64,000 nucleotides of DNA. Origin: Sphaerolaimus hirsutus (lineage: Eukaryota; Nematoda; Chromadorea; Monhysterida; Sphaerolaimidae). Below the pieces are notes generated by a model. That model was not told the origin of the DNA. It worked only from the letters and a program-made list of their open reading frames with translations, and ran no database searches. Shown in pieces: positions 24,701 to 36,700 of this stretch; within the stretch, counting starts at the first letter, position 1, and every line of letters begins with the position of its first letter. The DNA lies in NCBI GenBank assembly GCA_964036195.1, contig OZ038453.1, positions 20,311,206 to 20,375,205 on the forward strand, given 5' to 3'. A program made the translations under genes and the position numbers.

Positions 24701-27700
24701 AAAAACTGCATAAATTTCTGGTTCATTATTCAGATGGGTTACAGTAGGTTTCCATATATACTAAGTGTGATGTACTTTTTTATTTTGTTGTGCTCTTGCA
24801 ATGGATTTCTCGGATTTTCACGTGTGCAAAAGTTTCAAAGGGTTTTTTTAATGCCGGAAGTACTTAAGTAAATTCTGAAAATCCAACGCAAAGAGTTCCA
24901 GTGCGGGGATTCCACAAACGGATCGCAAAAATAGTTGTTTTTTCATATACTACAGTGTTAGAAATGATCAGAATTCATTTTCTAATCGTTTTCTGTGAGA
25001 ACAAGTCTTTTTGAATTTACTGTTTACGAATATGCTTGTTAATTTTGTTCACAATTACTTAGAATGGTTGGAATGTCGAATCTATTTACGTTTACCTAGA
25101 TTTCTTCCTGAAAATCAACGTGTGCCACTCCCAAAACCCTGAAAAAAGTCAAAAAAGAGGTTTTCTGGTTTAACATTTTGCAGAGCATTTACATGACGTT
25201 TGACATTTTACAGGGTGCTTTAGAAGGCGTGGGAGTGGCCCCTGGTGCCATTTAACGCTGTAAATATGTGTATACTTTACTGCATTTGTGTCGAGAATCG
25301 ATTGGACCCAATTCCGCATGTCTACATGTTACAAAAATTCGAAATGATAAAATTCTTGGCCGAAAAGTGCTTTTGAGGTTATCTGAAATGCCATCTGAAA
25401 GGCTAGGGCCCATTCCGCATCAAAGCCCATTCCGCATGTAGACCCATTATAGACACATTATGCCTGCAGGGGTAAGAAAGGGGGGTGGGTAACACCACCC
25501 CAAACCGCCCAGTTATCTATCTATCCCTGACGCAATTTTTTTGGCCACATTCCCCTGAACACCCCCCCCCCACCCGCAAATTGCCTAGCTATCTAGCTAT
25601 CTGGACCGCTTTTGAGCAATGTTAACCTTATTTTAACCAAAATTCCCTAATTTTTATACTTCTTATAGATTTTCACATTCAAAATAACTAGGTCATGTGT
25701 TTCATTACCTATTTTCAACATGCCAGGTATAATTAAATGTGTTCCGGGTCAACATGCGGGATGGGTTTACATGCGAAATAGTGCACTGCGATCTGAAACA
25801 GTCCCCGAAAAAGTCCCCGCAAATTTTTTGTTTGTCAAAGTCAATATGTTATTTCTTACAGACTGCGGGATTGGATTTTTTCTAGAAAAATTCTAGGCTG
25901 AGTTTACAGTAGAAATGTAAAAGTTAAAACTGTAAATATTTAGATACTTGTCAGAGTTGTTTTCTCGTTTCTTAATTCATATCGAATTGTAACAAACTTT
26001 TTGTATATGCCTACATTTTTTCCTGGTCATCAACAGTAATTTTTTGTGATTTCACATTGCTCGATATTTCGGTGATCATTTACTTTCGTCGCTTATATAC
26101 ATAATAGCTATCGAGTTTTTATATGATTTAAAAAATATACTTGTCGTATTACTAATCCTCAGAAATGTTTGGTTATCAAATGTACGAATGTATAAATTCA
26201 AATGTCTGCATTACAGAATACCTTACTCAAATTCCTACCAAACTAAACTAAAACGCCCGCATTTACTCCCACTAAACATCTCAGCTCTCCCTCTAGACAT
26301 CTCCAATCCGCACAAAGATGTCTGACGAGATTCTCGAAGATGGAGTGGGCCACACGGAGTCGGTGGAGACGTCTTTCAATGTGGGGGATGAAAATGGGGA
26401 TGCGGGGTGCAGCCAAGTTAGGGGGGGGGGTGTAATTTGCGCTTTTATTTGGCTTGTCTTTTGTGGGCCGTTTTATGTGTCTGACTAGGGATGGCAAGCG
26501 CTTTTTAACGTCGCTTTTTTAAAAAAAGCGCTAGGGTCCCTGGCAAAAATTGTTGTACTTATGCGCTAGGTATTTTGCTGTTATTTTGTGCGCAAGCGCA
26601 AAATTTCACATGCAAATTACCACTGGTGGCTGTTTTCATTGGTTTTGTGGCATTTTTAGTGTCATTGCTTCTATCTCTGCATGCTATCATGAAAAATAAG
26701 TTGTGATATGTTAGTGTAGTATAGAATATTCAGCCAATGTGCTCCCAAATACTTCAACAGTGGGGAACATTAGTCTTAATGTATTAGCCTTCTCTCATAG
26801 CCTTATTTATAAGCACTATTTCATGCCTAACTTCACTCGAAGTCATGAAACATTCGAACTGCGATATACTAAATGAGTCAACATAAAATGAATTTTTTTT
26901 GGCAGAAATCACCACTGATCATGTTATCCAATGACTACACAGCCATTATATGGCTACCTATATATCATCACAAGTACTGCCACTTGTCTGATCTGTATAT
27001 ATTGATACAGAACCATATTTGGGAGGTTTTCAGGGTACGTCTCAACATTTTTTGAAAAAAAAAGCGAAAAAAGCGCGTTTTTTAAAAAAAAGCGGGGCCG
27101 TTAAAAAGCGCTTTTTTCCATCCCTATGTCTGACCCGCCTTTATCGACGATTATTGTCGCGTTTTTGGGTACATAAATGTGATGTCGCGTTAACTCGAAA
27201 GTGTGCCCTTTGGGCTGGCTACACGTTCTTCCGACCAGAGATATATACTTACATCATTGGGCTGATTATAAATAAATGTGGAAATTCCGATGGATCACAT
27301 TTCTACATGCAACAGCTGAAAGCCCGCAATTTCCAATTCCAGGCTCAATTTCATCTTAATTTCCAATCCAGAAACCTAGAGAAAAATAGGGCTAATCAAA
27401 TTCAACCCCTGTTTTAAATTCCCATTCAAATAACACTTCAAACCCCCCACAGGCCGCGAACGACCTGAAAACAGATTCTGAGAAACCGGTGGACACCCCA
27501 AAACCAAAGAAACGCGTGGCCAAAAAATCAGTGGCTCGACCCCAGAAACCCCCCGCTGAGACGAATGGAAATGATGTTGACAAAGTTGAGAAGTGTGAGT
27601 TGACTGTAGTTGATTTTACGCAGGGGTTTAGTGAATTTGGACCCCTTTAGGGGTTCATGTGGATTGTAAACCGCTCATCCGGAGGGAATGCTGGAAATCT

Positions 27701-30700
27701 TTGGCGGGGGCTTATATAGGGTTTTTTCAAGGCGTAGAAAGACAAATGAGAAAAATCGCTAAAAACAGTTGAAAAATGACTAAAAGTAGTTTTTTAAGCA
27801 CATGTATGGCCGAAAATGGTTGAAAATAGGCAAAAATTTCACGAATGATAATGATTCCGAAGTCACGATAGTGATTTTGATAGTGAACAAACTATAAAAT
27901 GTATTAAAATTAAATTGGGGCGAAATTTCTCAAAAATGGCTCCAGATAGATAAATTAGCTCGTCGATTTTTTTAGGGTAGGGGAGGGGTTCGAAGGATAG
28001 TACAGAACAGGGACGTATCCAGAATTTTCGAGCGGGGGGGCTGCTTTTTTACGGAGCCCGGCGAGCGGGGGGAGGGGCTCAGCCCCCGATGTATATATAC
28101 GCCGACGGGCACAGTTTTGACAGCAATTTTAGCAATTTGTGCCTATGGGGACCGATCCACTGACAATTAAATATATGTTTGACGGGGTGTATGCGCGCTT
28201 GCGCGCAAAATTTTGGCAAAAAAACCCCCTTGAAAAATGTATAGGTGTAGTCGCATTTCCCGCGATTTTTTATGTCTCACCCCGGGAACGGGGGGGGGGG
28301 GGCTGCAGCCGCCCCCCCCCGCCCCCCCCCTGGATACGTCCTCGGTACCCAAATATTTTGCTCCGGGCGTTCAATAAGTAGCTGGAGCATTTTGGGGTTC
28401 TTTAAAAACCTTCTTTTTTTAAATACAGCCCCCGTGGAGATCGGAGATAATTCCGCTGAGCGCGGTACCGATGATATGAATATGGGTGGAGATGCACAAA
28501 CTCTACCACTGCAGGGTTTGTTTCATTTTCCCTAGTTTTCGTTGATTTTGATGGGTTGAAGTGGTTTAAGTGAATATTGTAAATATTTATCAGGAATAGG
28601 AAAGGGAGGGTGGTAACCCCAAACCGCCCAGCTATAAAAAGGTACAAACATTTTTCAAAAATCGCTCCAGATAGATAGATAGCTGGACGATTTGGGGGGG
28701 GGGGTTTAGGGGATAGTAGCCAAAAAATTTGCCTCCGGGATAGATAGATAGCTGAGCGGGCTTCCGGGATAGATAGATAACTGGCGGATTTGGGGGGGGG
28801 GGGGTGTAATCCCCCTCTAGGGTGGCAGAATTTACCGTACCGTACCGCATTTTTGGAAAATTTACCGTACCGTACCGTTTACCGCACTTTTTGGAATTTA
28901 CCGTACCGCGTACCGCACTTTTCAGATTTACCGTACAGTACGTTTACCGCAGAAAAGAAAATTTACCGTGCCGTACGGTTTACCGCAGGGCTGTACCGTC
29001 TGCCACACCCCCCCTCCTCAAATCGCCCAGCTATCTACCTCTGGAGCGATTTTTGAGAAATTTGACCCTAATTTTCGCTCTAAATCGCTAATATTCATAC
29101 CTTTTTAAAGATTTTCACCTTCAAAGTCACTAGTTCTAGTGTTTTATTGCCTATTTGAACTTTTTGGACTATGTGCTCATATACTCATTTTTAGCTATAT
29201 TTCCTATACTTTTAGCGATTTCTCTCCCTTTTCTTCTTTCTAAACCTTGAAAAAGCCTATATATTGAACTCCCCAATCCCCACAACCCCCCACTAAAAAT
29301 GTTTGTTTCAGCTATTTATATATCCGGAGGGGCGATTTCTATCTATCCAACCTCCCGTAGGGTCAAAATCTGGCCTACCCCTGCTAATTATGTAAATATG
29401 TATGCAACGTTTGAAAGAATCATAAGTAATGGATATCTTGTCCTAAATAAGCTAGACCAAAGCGAAACCAATCTACATATTTGTCATGATTACCGTATAT
29501 ACTCGAATGAGGCCCCAGGGGAGTTATTGTATCGTCAGAAGATTTGGAGGAGGAGTTATTCAAGGGGGGATGTTATTCAAGGAGGGAGTTATTTTTTCTC
29601 AGAGCTTGCACTTTTTCCTTGCGTGAATGGATTCCATCAACTTATGTAATCCAGGTATTAAACAGTTTAAAAACAACAAATACGAGGTTTTTATGCTAAA
29701 CTTAGTGTTCATTAGCATCTGAATCATTCTAATACACATTGTGGATACACACATAAAATACCCAGAGGGGGGGGGGGAGTTTTTCAAGGGGATGAGTTAT
29801 TTTCTCCTTATCTGGCCAACAGGGGGAGTTATTCAAGGGGGGGGGGGGGATTTATTCAAGGATATACGGTATTTGATTTTTTTAGTATAGTCATGTCACA
29901 TTTGATATTTGATTCATGTTTCAAATTAGATATGGTGTATTTTCCGCGCAATTTGTGCGGACGATACACGAACATTTTACAGCTACTCGAAAATTTACGT
30001 GTTCGGAAAAATTCGATTTTACAACGATTTAATTCGCATTTCTTTGTTTCATCATAAAAATATTATTCCGCATAGCAGCGGACAATTCCGCACTTGGCGC
30101 CGTGCCAGGAATATCGTCCATCACTGCGGAATCTACTCCATCGGCGCCGAAAAAGCGCAAATTGCTCGGACCAAAATCTGCGCGCATTGCGAAGGGGCTG
30201 CCTGTGGCCGACCCGGTCGCCGGTAAATTTTTTTGGTCGATTTGTGTTTAAAAAATGTTTTATGTGTGTTTAAAAAAATCGAGCTTGTAAATTTTCGTTT
30301 TTATGAGTACACTTGCAATTTTTGTCAACATTTCACCATTGAATTTTGTCGCCACTTTTTCAGATGAAATTTTGGACGTGGGTGGACGCGATGAATCCGC
30401 CGATCAAGTTGCCGATAATTCCGCTGATCATTCGCCGGAAAACGAACGAAAAAAGCACAAGAAGGAAAAACGTGAAAAGGGTAGGTGGTGTTTACAGGAA
30501 AATTAGTGACGGCAAAACTTATTTTAAAAAAGTTTCATATTTCAAGAAAAAGTTGCATATTTGCGAGAAAAGGCAGTGAACTAACTATTCATACTAACTC
30601 TAGCGTACACACGTGCCAAGTTTAGGGTTGGAAAAAAACGTTTTTTTTCAACGCCATGTTTTTTTAAATAATAAAAACGTTGTTTTTTAAATAAAAATTG

Positions 30701-33700
30701 TTTTTATTAAAAAACGTTGCTTTTATTCAAAGCGCCCATATATGGCTTTGTGTGAACATATATAGGTATATCAGACAAGTGACTATACTCTGTGATGTTA
30801 GACATGACCATCTAATGGCTGTGGAACCATGGGATAGCATTATAAGTGGTGATTTGTGTCAAAAATAGGGTTGGAAAAAAAACGTTTTTTTTAACTCGAT
30901 GTTTTTTTTATTTAAAAAACGTTGTTTTTTAAAAAAAACGTTTTTTTTAAATAAAAAACGTTTTTTTCTTAAAAGCTCCCAGATATGACCTTGTGTCAAC
31001 ATATATAGGTATATCAGACAGTGGCAATACTCTGTGATGTTTTATATGACCATATAATGTCTGTAGAGCCATGGGATAGCATTATAAGTGGTGATTTGTG
31101 TCAAAAATATCCATTTTTCGTCGACATATTGTTCCTATATCGCCTTATAGTCGAATGTTCGTGACTTCAGGTAAAGTTTGGCACGGAATAGTGATCAAAC
31201 AAGGTTATAAAAGGAGGTTGTTACTTTGGGAGTGAAGTTACACACTGTGGAGTTATGTCAGAAGCACATTACCTCAATATTATATACTACAGCAACATAT
31301 GACGGCTTATTAACCCATGGTAGCACATAGAAATGGATGCTTTGATACTCAAATGCCACAAAACCAATGAAAACAACCACCAATGTCAATTTGTGTGTGA
31401 AATTGCGCGCAAAATTTTTGCAAAATACCTAGTGCTAAGTACTAAAAATTTCTAATTTCGATGTTTTTATTAAAAAAACGTTTCGGACATCGTGCTTTAA
31501 AGAAACAAACACATTTTTTGAATAAAAACGTTTGAAAAAAACATCCGCCAACCCTAGCCAAGTTTCAGATAATTTGTTTAAGGTAATTTACATAATAATT
31601 TCAAAAAATGGAGCGGCGCTCTTCTATTAGAAGAAATACGGTATTTACCTCCCAACACCAAATTTATATCGTTCCAAATTTACCCCCCCCCCCCCCTCCT
31701 CGCAGATCGCAACTCAGAAGAGTACAAGAAACGGAAGGCGTTGAAAAAACAATTGAATGACAGAAAATCGCTGCAGGATGAACACTCCAGAAAAATCGAC
31801 AAACACATTAAAAACAAAAACAGGCACAGTGAGGGGTTCAAGTGAGTTGACTACTGATGTCAGTCCCAGACCCTGTGATGTTTAAAGTGTCTAATGTTAT
31901 GTAAAATGTCAATAAAAATACAAGATCTCGTTACTCAATTTTGCATGACAATTGACACTTTACTTTACATTTGTCATGACAATTGACGGTTTGCATTACA
32001 TTTGACATTTTACTTCACACTTTACAGGTTCTGGGACTGCCCCCACGGGTCTCGAAGATCTGGATGTTGTGTTGGGGTTTTTATAAATAGTAAATTTCTA
32101 ATTAAACGGCTGTTTTCGAGCGTTGTAAAAGTTAAGAACGAAAATTATACAAATATAAAATTTTTGACAGGTGATAAGTGGGCGAGTAATTCGGTATCCT
32201 GTAAAGTGTTTAGTGAAGTGTCAAATGTCGTGTAAAATGTCAATCAAAACAAAAAATATTTATTACATGACAATTGACACTTTGCATGACAATTGACAAA
32301 TTTGTATGCCATTAGCAGGGTTGGCAAAATCGCAGAAAAAAATAAAAATAAAATAAAAATAAAATGGAAAATTTAAGAATAAAATAAAATAAAATAAAAT
32401 GGAAAATTTCAAAATAAAAATAAAAATTGTATAAAAATTCAAATTTTTGTAAAATTTTTGTAAAATTGTATAAAAATTCATATTTTTGTAAAATTGTATA
32501 AAAATTCATATTTTTTGTAAAATATTTTTCTTGATGCTTGAGTTTCTACGTGTTTATTCGTGGAACCCAAGCTTTGTAAAGTCTCAAATGTCATGTAAAA
32601 TGCCATGCAAAGTGTCAATTGTCATGGAAAATAACTAGTAAAGTGTCAATTGTCATGACAAATATAAATTAAAGTGCCAATTGTCAAGCAAATTGTATCC
32701 AGATTTTATGTTTTGTATCAAAATCTTACATTCTGTATCCAAATGTGGATACATAAACATAAGATTTGGATACAAAAACATAAGATTTGGTTATACAATT
32801 TACATTTTCCATGACATTTGACATGACACTTGACATTTGCATGACAATTGACACTACTTTACATTTGTCATGACAATTGACACTTATAATGACATTTTAC
32901 AAATGTGCCCAGCACAGTCCAGGGGCCAGATCCAGAAAATGAGAAGTGAGAAGTGAAATGGCAAAGACAAAGTAAAAGCGCAAAGGCCAAGCAGCTGCCT
33001 TCAGCCTTTCTGACTTCGCCTTTGCTCTCTTACTTCGCCTTTGTTATTTCACTTCTCACTTCTCAGTTTGCGGAACTGGCACCAGCAGTCCTTTAAAAAA
33101 TGCAAACCATTGTTATCAATAATTGTAAGTTTACACTTGCTGCTAGCTAACAATACCTACTGCATGCAACTTTTGTAAAGTAATGGAAAAATTTGTCACA
33201 AGATTTCATGTATAATGTCTAATGATGAAGTTTTTCTGGCATTGCATGCATGATTCTGATTTTTTGTAAAAAATTTGTAAAATTAATGTAAAATTTTTGT
33301 AAAATGGGTCATTTTATTTTATTAACGACTTTTGGGAATAAAATAAAATAAAATAAAATGAAAGAAGAATAAAATAAAAATAAAATAAAATTTTTATACA
33401 ATTTTTATACAATTTTACTAAAATCAATTTTTATAAAACCAACCCTGGCCATTAGTGATGACATTTGACACTTGACTTAACACTTTCCAGAGCTTTGAAC
33501 TGGCACCAGAAATAAAATTAGTGCCGATGAAAAAATGAAAAATAGAAAACCCCTGAAAAATCCCCCCCCCCCCCGCAGACAGGAGAAATCGGCAAAACGT
33601 CACTTCCTACCCTCTCCAACGAAACGTCGCAAATCCGTAGCCTACAACAAAGACAATATCGACCTTTTGCATATCCCGCTGGATATGGGCTGGACCAGGG

Positions 33701-36700
33701 AATTGTCCATTAGAGCGCAACCGGCAAAGAAATACGGGGACGTTTACTACTGGCCCCCCGGGCGTGGCAAGAAACTGCGGTCCATGAAGGATCTTGAAAC
33801 TTGGCGTTAGTTTGGGGGGTGCCACTTTTTTAGGGGGGTTTAATTTTGCTGAAATTGTCTGTACCGTGCAAGGTAAATCAGAATTCCCGCTTCCACTTAC
33901 AATTCCCGATGTTTTTTTCCTATGCGATATATGCCGCCTCAAATATCTAGTGCCAGTTCCGCGAATTGAGAAGTGGAAAGTTAAATGGCAAATGCGAAGT
34001 AAAATGGCTAAAGTGGAGTGTAATGGCAAGTAGATTGGCAAAAGCGAAGTGAAAAAGGTTTCTCGTCGCTTTTGCCATTTTACTTCTCAATTCACTACGC
34101 TTTTGCCATTTTACTTCACATTTGCCATTTTACTTCTCACTTCTCAATTTGCGGAACTGTCCCCTGTCCCTGACCACTGCCACCCTTTCAGTGTGTATCT
34201 CACTTGAAAAGTGCTGTTTTATCGTTCACAAAGTTCCGTATTTGAAAAAAATAAGAAACTTTTTTCCAGTGACCGAAAATCACCGACAGGCCGGCGAACT
34301 GGAACTGAAACACTTCAGTTTCCGTGACAAAATTGAAGATTTGGAACACGACAATTTCCAAGTGCATCGAGTCGACGGACGTTCCGAAGCAAAGACTGCA
34401 ACAACGGGAAAATCGCCAAAGACGCCAAAAAGCAGTTCCAGTAGCAGCGCGAAATTGTCAGTTATCTTTTCCAGAATGTCTCCCATTTAAGTCAAATTTG
34501 GACACTTTTTGACAAATTAAAAAGTTGAAAGAAGTTTGGTCTACATTGGGAAAATGGTTAAATCCAGCAGATAACAACTATCCAGAAAGTCGATAAATCC
34601 ATTGTGGACAGTGATGGTAGATGGCAGATTCCTCTGTATAGCGTGCGGTCATTAAACCTTTTTATTTTTTTTGCAGATTACTGAACTGATTTTACTCCCC
34701 CCCCCCGTTTTTGCAGCAAAAGCAAAGATATCGTGAACGACAGTGACAGTGATAGCGATGGGCTGAAACATGCTAAAATGGATGGTACGTTATTTTTGTG
34801 TCAGTTGAGTAATGAATGCTTTATACCGAGGACGTAGCCAGGGGGGGGGGGCGGGGGGGGCGGCCGCCCCCCCCCCTTCCCGGGTCGGACCAAAAAATAT
34901 GCCCAAAATGGCACTTCCATCAAGCGATTTTGTCGGCAGTTCGAAAAAATTTTGCGCGCGAGCGCGCATTTCGGCACCGCACAGTATATTCTGGTCATAC
35001 TTAGGTTTAGGACCAAAAAAACACTCAAAATGTGTTCCGTTCGCTGTATATGTATGTAAAATACATACATGTACAGACCCATTTGGCGCCAATGCCAACG
35101 CCAATGGCGCCATGGCGTCGCGCCTACGAATGGCGCTGGCGCCAAGGCGCCATTCCCTTACCACAGCGGTCAAATTTTGGGGGGGGGGGCGCCGCCCCCC
35201 CCGTTCGCCGAGCTCCGTATACAATCCGCCCCCCCCGCTCAAAAATCCTGGCTACGTCCCTGCTTTATACCATTTGAGTGAACGCGCAAGTATTTATTTT
35301 TTATGTGTTTGACTGCTGTGCATCTAAGAATATTTAAGTCGTGCTTATAAGTAGTTTTTTATGATAAGATTCCGCCGCTATGGGTCGCAAATGGGTAGCA
35401 AACAGCCAAAAAGAGGTATCGCTAAAACCTTCATGCTACTCATCATACCAGCTTGCATAAAACAGTAATTAAAAAAGAAAGAATTTTTGCCTGGGCACAA
35501 AATGCATCGCCGCAGTGAGGGCGCGCGCGAGCAAAATTCACGAGTGGGCGGAGCGTACAAGAAACGAGAAGCTGCACGAAGAATGTGCGTTCCCTGTATA
35601 AAGCTAATTATACTTTTTACCAGTATTTTTGTGTAAACAAAATGATCTAAGCTCCATCCACCGGGACATTTTAAAAAAGTTTTAAATAATAGTTCGAACA
35701 ATTTTCAACGGAAAACCCAGACTCTTTTCAACACAATTGACCCCACCGATTTCAGATGACTCGCTCGCGGATTTTAGCTTGGATGCTATTGCGGCTTCTA
35801 CACCGGCCACCGATAAAAGTTTGTTGCTGTTTGTAAAAGTTTGTATTCAATGCTGGGCCATGATAATATTTATGGAGATGTTATCATGTACTAGTTGCAC
35901 AAGTGACAAAACTTCTACATCTCTTTCACGCAAGGGCCAAAAATTTGTAAGAAAATCATTCATATTTATGTGATAATTAAACCCTCAAAAGAAAAAACCC
36001 ATAATTTATCAGATCATATAATGAGCGTCATTTTCCAAGTCATAAATCTCTTTGGATTTGAGTGGTATGCCATTGGCAAAATGCTTGATAACAAAGGGTT
36101 ATTGACAGAATGTTGAGTGACGTTTATGTTATAAAGTTTACTTTTCATGTTACTAGTTGACATTGGAATTTTTATTATTCTAAGTGTTGACATTGGAAAA
36201 TATTTATTGATATGTTATTCTGTGCGGAAGGACCGGACCTTATCTTGGCTGTCCCTTATGTATGAGTAAAATTTTAAAAATGCTCATGCATTGATCCGCT
36301 CTATTATTAATTAAATTAAATTAAATTGTTGCGTAGTTTTTTAAAACTTTTCAGGAATTTGCATGCGGAAAATCTAATTTGAAAAAAAAATCTTTTTCGA
36401 CGCTGGGAGTTTATTTTTTTAATGTTTAGATTGTGCCCGTTATCTGTGTTCAAGGGGTATACACTTTTTCTGAAAGCCGGACATTTGGAGGGAACCTGTA
36501 ATAAGAGGGCGGATAAATCGAGCTAAGGTCTCCCACTATCAGAAATGTGTCGACTTTTGGATGTAAAAATATTTTTCAAATTGCAATCATATTTTCCCAT
36601 CAAATTTGCTAAGCTATTTTACCATCTGTAAATCCTTTCAATTTCAATCAATTTTTTTTTTTTTCAGAACCGTCAAAAAGGGTTGCGAAAAAATCGGCCG

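Larger units (their letters stand above)
20271..27476 (+). repeat. Duplicated segment, copy B (MBD exons 4-9)
   Basis: Second copy. It is longer mainly because it carries insertions at 20947-21632, 23079-23906, 25401-25790 and 26486-27126 that copy A lacks. Copy A in turn has one at 16791-17444 that is missing here. Confidence 0.85.

Noticed and set aside
35378-35701. 107-aa minus-strand open frame
   Set aside because: Lies in an MBD intron next to a transposon; composition is non-specific, with no motif and no splice partners.
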